Positions 7,095-16,003 of a stretch of DNA of 40,986 nucleotides are shown here, one piece after another (positions within the stretch are counted from its first letter, which is position 1; each line of letters opens with the position of its first letter). Source of the stretch: Bacteroidetes Order II. bacterium (GTDB lineage: Bacteria; Bacteroidota; Rhodothermia; Rhodothermales; UBA2364); NCBI GenBank assembly GCA_016788705.1, contig JAEUSQ010000036.1:1-40986 (forward strand), written 5' to 3'. The notes under the pieces were generated by a model, which was not told the origin of the DNA, did not search any database, and worked only from the letters and a program-made list of their open reading frames with translations. The position numbers and the translations under genes were made by a program.

Positions 7095-7823
7095 TTATGC
7101 GTTCGGGCCAAATCTCATGAATAAAGCAGGGTCAAGCAGGTTAATTTGTTTTTCAGGAATGGCGATGCGATTTACGCTAATGGCTTCGGAGTGGGTAAGC
7201 GATGCGGAAACCTTGGTGAGTTTTTGTGCGGTTGTTAGTGCAAAGATGTCATAGTGTAAATCTTTCAAAAACAAATTCAAATCGGCTTCTGTATAGCCTT
7301 GCATCTCAAAATTTCCTACTTCGAAAATAAGAATGGGTTGTGCGACTTGTAAGAGTGTTTTAGCACCGCGCAAAACAAAAAACTCATAGCCTTCCACATC
7401 GCATTTGATGAGTTTCGTTTCAATTAAAGCTGGATATTCTGCGATCATCTCATCTAATACCTTCAATTGAATAGATTGAACGGCTTCTTTTGGGGCTTGG
7501 TTGGTTTTATCAATATGCGAAAGCCCTGACATTCGTTCTCCTGAAGCATCTTTTATGCGTAAGGCGACCTGCTCGTTTTGATCCGAAAGCCCAAACGAAA
7601 ATAAGGTCGTGCCTTTTAACCCCATCCAACGGATTGCCAAAGCAGTGGCACGGGCATAGTATGGATCGGCTTCAAAAGCAAAAACACGCCCTTTTTTTCC
7701 AACAGCTTGCTGTAAATAATACGTCCAGTTTGCGCCATTGTCTAAGGCGAGGTCGTTTTCTTTTAAAAAATGAGACAGCAATGCGGTTTCTGGGTCGCGC
7801 AGGGCCTCCGAGCGGGCGATCAT
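7095..7823 (-). CDS. FkbM-family SAM-dependent methyltransferase, 5' end interrupted by an in-frame stop
   Basis: The 242-residue frame contains an FkbM-type methyltransferase: ALDNGANWTYYLQQAVG (SAM motif I, where the family usually has DvGANiG), VFAFEADPYY at the acidic SAM-binding strand, LIKCDVEGYEFFVLRGA (motif DVEGxE) and PILIFEVGNFE. FkbM proteins methylate hydroxyls on sugars or secondary metabolites. The coding sequence visibly continues upstream in the same frame to an ATG at 7907: MNLPRIKTWL, then TAA at 7877-7875, then NLLGETPTAYLQALRLV leading into Met at 7823. One AAA-to-TAA change at codon 11 explains this. Either translation now starts at 7823 with a shortened N terminus, or the gene is dead. 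It sits among other remnants. Confidence 0.75.
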   Translation of the reverse strand: MIARSEALRDPETALLSHFLKENDLALDNGANWTYYLQQAVGKKGRVFAFEADPYYARATALAIRWMGLKGTTLFSFGLSDQNEQVALRIKDASGERMSGLSHIDKTNQAPKEAVQSIQLKVLDEMIAEYPALIETKLIKCDVEGYEFFVLRGAKTLLQVAQPILIFEVGNFEMQGYTEADLNLFLKDLHYDIFALTTAQKLTKVSASLTHSEAISVNRIAIPEKQINLLDPALFMRFGPNA

Positions 7824-7907
7824 AACTAACCGCAGGGCTTGGAGGTAAGCCGTAGGCGTTTCACCTAAAAGATTTTAAAGCCATGTTTTAATGCGCGGGA
7901 GGTTCAT

Positions 7908-8588
7908 AGAGGCCAGAGGTTTGAGCAAAAGGGAAAGAAGGCAGCAAAATAAAGAGAATTAAACGCGAATCCTCTTCAATAATGGAATTAAGCAGTATTC
8001 CTTAAATAATTACACAATTCTATGAGGAATAATTGCTTTATCCAAATGAAACCACATCGCTAATTATTACTTACTAAAAAAGAGCACAAAGAGGTAACCA
8101 AAGAAGATCCCTTTCAAGTCACACATCGTTTTAGGCAACGGTGCATGGCTTATTGTTGAATCATGAAGGTAAATCATACCCCAAATTATCACCTTATTCA
8201 ATAAACGGCGCTAGATGATACATCAATGATTGAATGGGAAAGCGACGGAATCAAAGGGATTGATATTAAAAAGTAGTAGGCCGAAAACCCCTCCTGAATA
8301 TAACCGACTCTCCCTTGGTCGAACATCTTTAAAAAGTAGCAGATCAACCGATTAAGTTGTCTGCTGTTTTAGAGTGGTGTACTATATTCGGCATCATAAA
8401 GAAAAATAATAAGTCAATTTAAGGGCCATACAGAGATCTGTACAAGATATTAGTGGTCATTTTAGGGCAGTCTTTTAGGAGTTACAAAAAAAGTTCAGAT
8501 AAGCACATATGTTTTTTCATGTGATAATGGCGTACCTTGCCAAAAACATCCGCCCACCGTCCTATTTCAAAACCGTAAACCCGCATAG
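7908..8588. other. 681-bp gene-free stretch upstream of uvrA
   Basis: No convincing gene on either strand. A short plus-strand tail (MIEWESDGIKGIDIKK, stop near 8275) resembles a coding remnant. A hairpin lies at 8338-8365. The rest is AT-rich and probably contains the uvrA promoter, but I could not place boxes with confidence. Confidence 0.4.
8338..8370 (+). terminator. terminator-like hairpin in the intergenic region
   Basis: AGCAGA-T-CAAC, loop CGATTAA, then GTTG-TCTGCT forms a 10-bp stem with a single bulged T, followed by GTTTT. Nothing intact lies just upstream, so it may be left over from a lost gene or act as a leader structure for uvrA. Confidence 0.35.
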
Positions 8589-11495
8589 ATGTCCGAAACC
8601 GTTCAATTTCCGCCGGAAAAAGGGCCCTCGGCCGATGTACGTAGGCCCATTGTAATAAAGGGTGCTCGGCAACACAACTTGAAAAATGTGGATTTGGTAT
8701 TGCCCCGGAATAAACTGATTGTGTTTACCGGGCCATCTGGCTCTGGCAAGTCTTCACTCGCTTTTGATACCATTTATGCAGAAGGACAACGGCGCTATAC
8801 CGAAAGCCTGAGCGCTTATGCCCGCCAGTTTTTGGAGCGTATGGATAAGCCAGACGTGGATAATATTACGGGGCTTTCACCAGCCATCGCCATTGAGCAA
8901 CGCACCGTAGCCCGAAATCCACGTTCCACGGTTGCTACAACTACGGAAATCTACGACCATTTGCGTTTGCTTTTTGCCCGCATAGGGAAGACGGTTTCTC
9001 CGATAAGCGGCGAAGTGGTAACAAAAGACTCGCCTCGCTCGGTAGCGAACGAGTTGGAAGCCATCCTGGAAGAGGGCGCTCGGTTTTATATATGCTTTCC
9101 GTTTCCACAGCGTAAAGGCGGTTCCTTGCTCTTGGAACTTCAGGCAATGCAGGCACGTGGTTTTTTTCGGTTTTTGGTGCTCCCAACCTCTAAACAGGCG
9201 GAAAAGGGGATCACGGAAACCCTGATAGACCTTAATGAGACACCCCCTGAACAGGTGAAAGCCACCAAAGAACGGCTTTTGGTGTTGGTGGACCGTCTGG
9301 CTATGCAGAAGAGAGATGAAGCCCTCCTCTCGCGTATTGCAGACTCGGTTGAGGCGGCTTTCCGGGAGGGAGGAAGCCAATGTGTGGTTAAACGGTTCAG
9401 AGATACAACTCAATGGGTCTTTTCGGAGTTGTTCGAGCGCGACGGTATTGTATTCCAGGAGCCTACCCCTCAGTTGTTTTCCTTTAATTCGCCAACAGGT
9501 GCTTGTCCAACTTGCCAAGGATTTGGTCGCGTGCAAGGCATAGACGAAAATCTGGTTGTGCCCAATATTAATCTGACGATACGCGAAGGAGCCTTGGCGC
9601 CTTTTAATACCGATACTTGGAGGACTTACTATCAAGACTTGCTCTCAGAAGCCTCGAAATACCGATTTCCAATAGATATACCCTATGTAGCGCTAAACAC
9701 CGAACAAAAAGAATGGCTGTGGAACGGTTATGGGGCCTATATCGGGGTCCGACCTTTTTTTGCATTTTTGGAAAAGAACAATTATAAAATGCACTACCGG
9801 ATTTACCACGCACGGTTCCGGGGATATACTACGTGTCCCGATTGCAAAGGCCACCGAGTACGGGCAGAGGCACGGTATATACGGGTGGATGATGGTACAC
9901 CCACTAAAGGCAAAAGTATTGGTGAAGTTTCCGCTTTGACCATCCGAGAAGCACATGATTGGTTTTATGGATTACATCTCACGGCCTTTGAACATGGGGT
10001 AGCTGGAAGGGTGATGGAGGAAATCTTGAAACGCCTCCGGTATTTAAATGAGGTGGGGCTGGAATACCTGACCCTAAATCGCTTGTCGCAAACCCTCTCT
10101 GGCGGGGAAAGCCAACGAATTAACCTCGCTACATCGCTTGGCTCATCGCTGGTGGGTTCTCTTTATGTCTTGGATGAACCCAGTATTGGGCTACATCCGC
10201 GTGATACCGATCGGTTAATCCGGATTTTGGAACACCTACGCGATATCGGAAATACAGTCTTGGTGGTAGAGCACGATAAAGACATGATGGCACGGGCAGA
10301 CCATATTGTAGATATAGGGCCTGGGGCGGGCAAGTTTGGAGGAGAAATTGTGGCGGCAGGTACCTATGAGGAAGTGATCCAAAACGCGGACTCGTTGACA
10401 GGGGCTTATCTTTCCGGTACTAAAAGCATTCCCACGCCTATAACAAGGCGATCGGTGGACCCGGCGCGGATGCTTGTTGTAGAAGGAGCACGGGCCAATA
10501 ACCTAAAAAACCTTACCGTTCGTTTCCCATTAGGCATTTTTACGGTAGTTACTGGGGTGAGTGGATCTGGAAAATCTACCTTAGTCTATCAAACCTTGTA
10601 CGGTGGGCTAAAACGTCTGAAAGACAGTTTTTCGGAAGAAGTAGGGGCGCACGAAGCCATACATGGCTCGGAAGCCATAGGGCAGGTAGAAATGGTGGAT
10701 CAATCTCCGATTGGCCGGACGCCCCGTTCCAATCCTGTAACCTATATGGGGGCATACGATGAAGTCCGCAACCTTTTCGCAGATACTTACCAAGCCAAAA
10801 TACGCGACTATAAGGCGGGGTATTTCTCCTTTAATGTACCTGGTGGACGATGTGAAACGTGCGAGGGTGATGGGGTGGTGAAAGTGGAAATGCAGTTTCT
10901 GGCCGATTTATACCTGACGTGCGAAGCCTGTAAAGGCAAACGGTTTAAACAAGATGTGTTGGATGTACGGTATAAAGATAAAAATATTGACGATGTACTT
11001 CGGATGACGGTGGACGAAGCGGTTCTTTTTTTTGCAGATAAGCCTCGCTTAGTAAAAAAACTCAAGGTCATGCAAGATATTGGATTAGGGTATCTGTCTT
11101 TGGGGCAACCGGCCAATACCATATCGGGCGGGGAGGCCCAGCGTCTGAAATTAGCCTATTATCTGGCAAGATCTGCTAAAGAACACACTTTGTATATCTT
11201 CGATGAACCCACAACTGGTTTACACTTCGACGATATTCAAAAACTATTAGATTCGTTTCAAATGTTGATCAAAAACGGTCATTCCGTAGTTGTTATTGAA
11301 CATAATTTGGATGTTATCCGGTGTGCAGATTGGGTCATAGATATTGGTCCGGAAGGCGGAGATAAAGGTGGTACCCTTGTAGCCGAGGGAACACCAGAAG
11401 TGCTCTCCGAGATTTCGGAAAGCCATACAGGTCGCTTTTTGAAACAGGCAATGACCACCCATAAATGCCAAAAGCCTATGAATGGGGAACTGTAA
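8589..11495 (+). CDS. uvrA: UvrABC excinuclease subunit A
   Basis: UvrA is the damage-recognition ATPase of nucleotide excision repair; a UvrA dimer loads UvrB at lesions. The 968-residue protein has two ABC ATPase modules: Walker A FTGPSGSGKSSLAFDTI (about 46-62) and GVSGSGKSTLV (about 655-665), signature motifs LSGGESQRINLA and ISGGEAQRLKLA, and Walker B LYVLDEPSIGLHPRD and LYIFDEPTTGLHFDD. The zinc-binding cysteines CETC (from about 755) and CEAC (from about 778) are present in the second half. In the first half the CxxC pair normally preceding the LFSFN segment is missing, while CPTC (about 306) and CPDC (about 416) remain, the form usual in Bacteroidota-type UvrA. Length is normal. Stands alone, with no uvrB nearby. 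Confidence 0.98.
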   Translation: MSETVQFPPEKGPSADVRRPIVIKGARQHNLKNVDLVLPRNKLIVFTGPSGSGKSSLAFDTIYAEGQRRYTESLSAYARQFLERMDKPDVDNITGLSPAIAIEQRTVARNPRSTVATTTEIYDHLRLLFARIGKTVSPISGEVVTKDSPRSVANELEAILEEGARFYICFPFPQRKGGSLLLELQAMQARGFFRFLVLPTSKQAEKGITETLIDLNETPPEQVKATKERLLVLVDRLAMQKRDEALLSRIADSVEAAFREGGSQCVVKRFRDTTQWVFSELFERDGIVFQEPTPQLFSFNSPTGACPTCQGFGRVQGIDENLVVPNINLTIREGALAPFNTDTWRTYYQDLLSEASKYRFPIDIPYVALNTEQKEWLWNGYGAYIGVRPFFAFLEKNNYKMHYRIYHARFRGYTTCPDCKGHRVRAEARYIRVDDGTPTKGKSIGEVSALTIREAHDWFYGLHLTAFEHGVAGRVMEEILKRLRYLNEVGLEYLTLNRLSQTLSGGESQRINLATSLGSSLVGSLYVLDEPSIGLHPRDTDRLIRILEHLRDIGNTVLVVEHDKDMMARADHIVDIGPGAGKFGGEIVAAGTYEEVIQNADSLTGAYLSGTKSIPTPITRRSVDPARMLVVEGARANNLKNLTVRFPLGIFTVVTGVSGSGKSTLVYQTLYGGLKRLKDSFSEEVGAHEAIHGSEAIGQVEMVDQSPIGRTPRSNPVTYMGAYDEVRNLFADTYQAKIRDYKAGYFSFNVPGGRCETCEGDGVVKVEMQFLADLYLTCEACKGKRFKQDVLDVRYKDKNIDDVLRMTVDEAVLFFADKPRLVKKLKVMQDIGLGYLSLGQPANTISGGEAQRLKLAYYLARSAKEHTLYIFDEPTTGLHFDDIQKLLDSFQMLIKNGHSVVVIEHNLDVIRCADWVIDIGPEGGDKGGTLVAEGTPEVLSEISESHTGRFLKQAMTTHKCQKPMNGEL

Positions 11496-11825
11496 AATGG
11501 AATAAGGGGTCAGAGGGCAAAATTATACACCAATAAAACCATAAGGCTTACAATTGCCGTACAGACCAGCATCAATTTGATGCTACGTGCATACTGTAAC
11601 ATAGTGGGAGATGGTTGGTAGTGAGTATTTCCGAATTAGTTTGTGTCGCACACAGAGTAAAGACGCCCACAATTCATCGCAACATAGCAATCAAAAGTTC
11701 ATTCTTCAAATGTCATGGCTGCTTTTTTGATGAATCTTGGGTTATTTGTGACAAATACACCAGCGGGAATCCAATATTTTGCGGCTTCCTTTTGATCTTA
11801 GACGAACCTAACGTATTGACCCCGC
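11496..11825. other. 330-bp gap between uvrA and the glycan cluster
   Basis: No firm gene. A 30-codon minus-strand frame (11602 to 11510) would encode a single-helix peptide (IKLMLVCTAIVSLMVLLVY); it is too short to support as a gene. The promoter of the large plus-strand cluster should lie here but was not pinned down. Confidence 0.35.
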
Positions 11826-13004
11826 ATGGAGCATACACATAGACCTAAACGTATTGCCCTCTTTACTGGAAACTACAACCATGTGGCAGATGGTGTTTCG
11901 CTCACATTGAATCGCTTGGTGCGATATTTGGAAGCTCGTGGTTCTAAAGTGATGGTGGTTGCGCCAACCATCGAAAAACCTCCCATTGAAGCAGCGGGGT
12001 TATTTCGCCCCGTCCCCTCTATTCCCATGCCCATTCCCAATCGGCAGGAGTACAGGGTGGCTTTTCCAATGTCTATACGCGCCAGACAAGAAGTCATACG
12101 CTTTCGCCCACAATTAATCCATATTGCCACGCCCGATCTGCCTGGGCGTAATGCGCTTAAACTTGGACGGAAATTGGGGATCCCCGTTGTTGCTTCCTAT
12201 CATACCCACTTTAGTTCGTATTTATCCTATTACCACATGGATATGTTGGTGGGACGTTTGTGGCAGTATCTCAAAAGGTTTTATGATCAATGCGACCATG
12301 TATATGTGCCCTCGAGTTCTATGGCCGAGGTTTTACGTGAACACGACATCCAGAAAAATATTTTACTCTGGGAACGGGGGGTCGAAACAGACCAGTTCTC
12401 GCCAGAGAAAAAGTCGGAAGCATGGCGTATAGCGCATGGGATTGCCCCAAACGAGCCTGTTGTGCTGTTCGTAAGTCGGCTGGTATGGGAAAAGGGCTTG
12501 GAGGTGTTTATGCGGGTAGTCCAGCAACTGGAGGCAAAAGGTATTTCGCATAAGAGCGTGATTGTAGGGAATGGTCCTGCGGAGGAAGAGCTGCGCGAGC
12601 AGTTACCCAATAGTATTTTTAAAGGGCATTTAGCGGGCGAAGAGCTGGCCATGGCGTATGCGTCGTCGGATGTTTTCCTTTTTCCCAGTACTACCGAGAC
12701 GTTTGGAAATGTTACCTTAGAAGCCATGTCTTCTGGCTTGCCTACAGTTTGTGCAGATGCGACTGGAAGCAAAGAATTGGTAGCCAATCATAAAACAGGC
12801 TTCCTATTGGCGTCTGGCAATGTGGCCCAGTTTTATGAACGTGTAGAAACCCTGATTATCCAAGATGCTCTTAGGAAAGAAATGGGGGCCGCTGCGCGTG
12901 AACGGGCCTTATTGTATAGCTGGCCCGAAATCTTGGGGAAGATAGACGGTTATTACGATCAATTACTTTTCCCCGACGCCGAAAAAAGTTTGTTCAACCT
13001 TTGA
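11826..13004 (+). CDS. GT4-family glycosyltransferase (MgtA/PimB-like)
   Basis: This 392-residue GT-B fold retaining glycosyltransferase has an N-terminal acceptor domain starting RIALFTGNYNHVADGVS, with VSLTLNRLVRYLEARG and SYHTHFSSYLSYY, and a C-terminal nucleotide-sugar domain with VVLFVSRLVWEKGLEVF, VGNGPAEEELRE and the EX7E motif in STTETFGNVTLEAMSSGLP (about 288-306). The closest recognised relatives are GDP-mannose-dependent alpha-mannosyltransferases and SQD2-like enzymes; donor and acceptor cannot be set from sequence. It is first in a run of ten plus-strand genes and shares the TTGA overlap with a second GT4 gene. With hddC, hddA and gmhA downstream, a GDP-sugar such as GDP-heptose is a plausible donor, but that is inference from context. 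Confidence 0.9.
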   Translation: MEHTHRPKRIALFTGNYNHVADGVSLTLNRLVRYLEARGSKVMVVAPTIEKPPIEAAGLFRPVPSIPMPIPNRQEYRVAFPMSIRARQEVIRFRPQLIHIATPDLPGRNALKLGRKLGIPVVASYHTHFSSYLSYYHMDMLVGRLWQYLKRFYDQCDHVYVPSSSMAEVLREHDIQKNILLWERGVETDQFSPEKKSEAWRIAHGIAPNEPVVLFVSRLVWEKGLEVFMRVVQQLEAKGISHKSVIVGNGPAEEELREQLPNSIFKGHLAGEELAMAYASSDVFLFPSTTETFGNVTLEAMSSGLPTVCADATGSKELVANHKTGFLLASGNVAQFYERVETLIIQDALRKEMGAAARERALLYSWPEILGKIDGYYDQLLFPDAEKSLFNL

Positions 13005-14152
13005 CCCCTTCACCACACGTTATCGTGCGTATTTTATTCGTATCGCATCTTTTTCCGCCACAAGACCGACCTGAAGCCAATGTAGGTGGGATGCAGCGGG
13101 TGGCAACCGATTTATATGCGGTACTGCAAAAAAGGACGGATCTTTCGTTGCATTCTAAAGTCCTTAGAACGTCTTGGAAGTGGATCGAATGGAACACGGC
13201 CCAGTTCTTGGTGGGGTTGTGGCGCAACCTCCCCGAATACATAGAACGTCACCAAATTGAGGTGGTTTTGTTCTCGTCTATGGTTCCTGCCCTCGTTCTT
13301 ACGCGAATTCATCATAAAATGGCGTCTCTTGGGGTGAAAACCTTTGTCATCGTACATGGACACGATGTGACCATGCGGGCTGTTGTATATCAAAGGTTGG
13401 TACATCAGGTCTTTAAGGCGGCAGATGGTATTCTTCCTGTAAGTACGGCCACTGCGGAGGCCTGTTTGGCGCGGGGGCTGTCGCCCGGAAAGTGCCATGT
13501 CGTGCATAATGGCATAGACGTATCTCGGTTTACCCAAACGGCTACCCGATTAGAGGCCCGTCATGCACAACTTGAGTTATTGGGCATTTCTGAAGTGCCG
13601 GATACCGACCTCATTCTATGTAGTGTAGGACATTTGGTGGAGCGTAAAGGGTTTCACTGGTTTATTGAAGAAGTAATGCCTCTGCTTCCGCCAAGTGTGC
13701 ATTATTGGTTGGCGGGCGATGGGCCTTATCAAGGAAAAATACGCGAGGCCATCCACCGACATCATCTCGAAGGACGGGTTAGGCTTTTGGGTAGGACGTC
13801 AGAGTTTGTCTTGGAAAACCTGTATTCGGGGGCGGATTTGTTTATCATGCCCAATATCCCTGTTGTAGGAGACCTAGAGGGGTTTGGGATGGTATTATTA
13901 GAGGCGGGTACTTGTGGTCTTCCTGCTATCGTCTCGGACTTGGAGGGCTTGCATGACGTCATTCATGAAGGAGAAAATGGACATTTTGTACCATCTGGTG
14001 ATGCCGCCGCCTTTCGGGATAAAATTTTGTTTTATGAAGATCGAGACCAGCTAAAGTCTGCATCCGAGCGGGCAATGGCGTATATTCCGAACGTTTTTTC
14101 CTGGGAAAGCGCGGTGGAGCAATACCTTGCCATTTTCCAGCAACATCTTTAA
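13001..14152 (+). CDS. GT4-family glycosyltransferase
   Basis: The second GT-B glycosyltransferase of the cluster is about 383 residues. It shows the N-terminal glycine-rich acceptor loop (ANVGGMQRVATDLY), VIVHGHDVTMR, VSTATAEACLARGL and HNGIDVSRF at the domain junction, then CSVGHLVERKGFHWFIE, LAGDGPYQGKIRE and the EX7E segment EGFGMVLLEAGTCGLP. The start is either TTG at 13001, overlapping the previous stop as TTGA, or GTG at 13025 directly before RILFVSHLFPPQ; both keep the fold intact, and the overlapping start suggests translational coupling. Donor and acceptor are unknown. The next gene starts 8 bp after the stop. Confidence 0.88.
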   Translation: MTPSPHVIVRILFVSHLFPPQDRPEANVGGMQRVATDLYAVLQKRTDLSLHSKVLRTSWKWIEWNTAQFLVGLWRNLPEYIERHQIEVVLFSSMVPALVLTRIHHKMASLGVKTFVIVHGHDVTMRAVVYQRLVHQVFKAADGILPVSTATAEACLARGLSPGKCHVVHNGIDVSRFTQTATRLEARHAQLELLGISEVPDTDLILCSVGHLVERKGFHWFIEEVMPLLPPSVHYWLAGDGPYQGKIREAIHRHHLEGRVRLLGRTSEFVLENLYSGADLFIMPNIPVVGDLEGFGMVLLEAGTCGLPAIVSDLEGLHDVIHEGENGHFVPSGDAAAFRDKILFYEDRDQLKSASERAMAYIPNVFSWESAVEQYLAIFQQHL

Positions 14153-14159
14153 TGCTCTT

Positions 14160-14600
14160 ATGTCTTTTATCAAACAAATGAACTACACATACGATACCTT
14201 GGAAATTGGGCAACACTTTGCAATGAAGCGCACCCTCAGCATGGAGGAAGTCATGGTTTTTGCACAGGTTACGGGCGATGACAATCCAATTCACGTAGAT
14301 TATGAATATGCCCAAAATACCCCTTTTGGCAAGCCGATTGTGCATGGCGTTTTTCTGATGGGGCTGGTTTCTAAGGTGCTCGGACGAGATTTTCCGGGGC
14401 ATGGCAGTGTGGCAGTATCCATAGAAACCAAGTTCTTGCGTCCGGTAGCCGTCGGCGAAGAAGTGACCATCGAGATAGAGGTGCTGGAAAAACTCCCGCG
14501 TAATCAGGTAAAGGTTCGAACAGCAGGGTATATCGTCGTGCGTGATCGAAAAAAAATTGCTTTTGATGGGTCGGCAGTTTTGATTCCACCCACCGAATAA
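14160..14600 (+). CDS. MaoC-like / (R)-specific enoyl-CoA hydratase
   Basis: This single hot-dog domain of about 146 residues carries the hydratase-2 motif VTGDDNPIHVDYEYA, with catalytic Asp at about 40 and His at about 45, spaced as in PhaJ, and the following GKPIVHGVFLMGL helix. Family members hydrate trans-2-enoyl-CoA to (R)-3-hydroxyacyl-CoA. The start is taken at 14160, 8 bp after the glycosyltransferase stop; a second ATG at 14178 would also keep the domain. It ends 2 bp before a MenE-like ligase, so the two acyl-CoA enzymes are probably co-translated. Their role inside a glycan cluster is unclear; acyl modification of the glycan, or simple operon sharing, are both possible. Confidence 0.88.
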   Translation: MSFIKQMNYTYDTLEIGQHFAMKRTLSMEEVMVFAQVTGDDNPIHVDYEYAQNTPFGKPIVHGVFLMGLVSKVLGRDFPGHGSVAVSIETKFLRPVAVGEEVTIEIEVLEKLPRNQVKVRTAGYIVVRDRKKIAFDGSAVLIPPTE

Positions 14601-14602
14601 AA

Positions 14603-15997
14603 ATGACAAAAGACCCTTTCAAAATTCCAGATCCTATTATACTCAGGGCGACTTCTTCCCCTCAAGCGGTTGCTATTTATACAGAGGAGGGGTTCTGGAC
14701 TTGGGCAGACTTAGATAAAAAAGCCCGCCGTATGGCCACTAAGTTGAAAAATGACGGGATCGGCCAAGGCGACATTCTGGCGATTTGTGCCCATCCACAA
14801 CCCAACTATATGGCCTTAATGCTGGCTTGTATTCGGGAAAAAATTGTTTTTTGCCCGTTAAGCCCGCAATTGCCAGAAGACGCTTTGCATGAACAGATGC
14901 GCGAAGTGGGTGCAAAGGCTTGTTACCAAGAAGCAGAACTTGCTGATATGCCAACAGATGCCGTGCCACATAGAGAAACTCCTTGGTACTTTACGCAACA
15001 CACCACACTGGTCTTTACGTCGGGCAGCAGCGGCCGCCCCCAAGCGGCATTACATTCATTGGGTAATCATTATTGGAGTGCAGACGGCTCTTGTCAGAAT
15101 ATCCCCCTCGCACCAGGCCATTGTTGGTTATTGTCGTTACCACTCTATCATGTTTCGGGCTTGGGCATCGTTTTTCGTTGTTGGTTTTCCGGTGCTGCTC
15201 TGCTGCTCTCTGGTTCTTTGTGGGAGACCTTGCAAAAAAGTCGCCTGCCCACCCATGTCTCATTGGTTGGTACGCAAGCCATTCGTTTATTAGAAAAAAA
15301 AGCTCCATTAGACCGTTTGGTCGCCGTATTACTCGGCGGAAGTGCAATGCCAAAATCCGTTATTTCAGCAATGATTTCCCATAAGTGGCCTATTTTTATA
15401 AGCTATGGGATGACGGAAATGACCTCGCAAATCACTACAACTCCGCCCAATGCTTCCTTGGCATGTTTGACTGGAACTTCCGGACGTTTATTGCCTCATC
15501 GCGAAGTCCGTCTTAATGCCGATGGGGAAATTTGCGTTCGAGGCAAAACGCGCTTTTTGGGATATTGGACAAAAAACGACTTGGTAGCGCCCTTTGATGA
15601 ACAAGGGTGGTTGGCTACGGGCGATTTGGGGTCGTGGACTGAGGAGGGGTTTCTACAGGTGACAGGCAGAAAAGATAATCTATTTATCTCCGGTGGCGAA
15701 AATATTCAGCCGGAAGAAATCGAAAACCTTTTATATCAGGTTCCGGGTGTACAAAACGTCTTGGTCGTCGCCATTCCAGATGTGGTTTATGGGCAGCGTC
15801 CCGTAGCTTTTATACAAGGGGAAGTCTCTGCTCCTGACCTGTTGTTGGCATTAGAAAAACAATTGCCGCGCTTTAAAATCCCGGTGCATATTTGGGATTG
15901 GCCATTACCGAAAGACAACACGGAACTAAAACCGAAACGCCATTTTTTTGAGCAAAAGGCGATGGAATACTTGGAAAAACAAATTTCTTTATCCTAA
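14603..15997 (+). CDS. menE: AMP-dependent acyl-CoA synthetase, probable 2-succinylbenzoate-CoA ligase
   Basis: This 464-residue ANL-superfamily enzyme has the phosphate-binding loop TLVFTSGSSGRPQAAL, PLYHVSGLGIVFRC, ISYGMTEMTSQ (A5), GWLATGDLG (A7), GRKDNLFISGGENIQPEEIE (A8) and a C-terminal LKPKRHFF segment carrying the catalytic Lys. The short length, LPLYHVSGL and GYGMTE-like motifs match MenE, which makes o-succinylbenzoyl-CoA for menaquinone. No other men gene flanks it, although a MenI/PaaI-like thioesterase lies at 39576. It follows the MaoC-like gene by 2 bp. An alternative is another acyl-CoA ligase; MenE is the best reading. Confidence 0.8.
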   Translation: MTKDPFKIPDPIILRATSSPQAVAIYTEEGFWTWADLDKKARRMATKLKNDGIGQGDILAICAHPQPNYMALMLACIREKIVFCPLSPQLPEDALHEQMREVGAKACYQEAELADMPTDAVPHRETPWYFTQHTTLVFTSGSSGRPQAALHSLGNHYWSADGSCQNIPLAPGHCWLLSLPLYHVSGLGIVFRCWFSGAALLLSGSLWETLQKSRLPTHVSLVGTQAIRLLEKKAPLDRLVAVLLGGSAMPKSVISAMISHKWPIFISYGMTEMTSQITTTPPNASLACLTGTSGRLLPHREVRLNADGEICVRGKTRFLGYWTKNDLVAPFDEQGWLATGDLGSWTEEGFLQVTGRKDNLFISGGENIQPEEIENLLYQVPGVQNVLVVAIPDVVYGQRPVAFIQGEVSAPDLLLALEKQLPRFKIPVHIWDWPLPKDNTELKPKRHFFEQKAMEYLEKQISLS

Positions 15998-16003
15998 GAA
16001 CCT

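Noticed and set aside
1-8588. Complete prophage or insertion sequence
   Set aside because: Only a recombinase remnant is present; no transposase, terminal inverted repeats or phage structural genes were found.
8877-9635. 252-codon open frame on the minus strand inside uvrA
   Set aside because: Lies wholly within the conserved UvrA coding sequence and has no recognisable motifs.
13959-14609. 216-codon minus-strand frame across the GT4/MaoC junction
   Set aside because: Antisense to two clear genes and low-complexity in composition.
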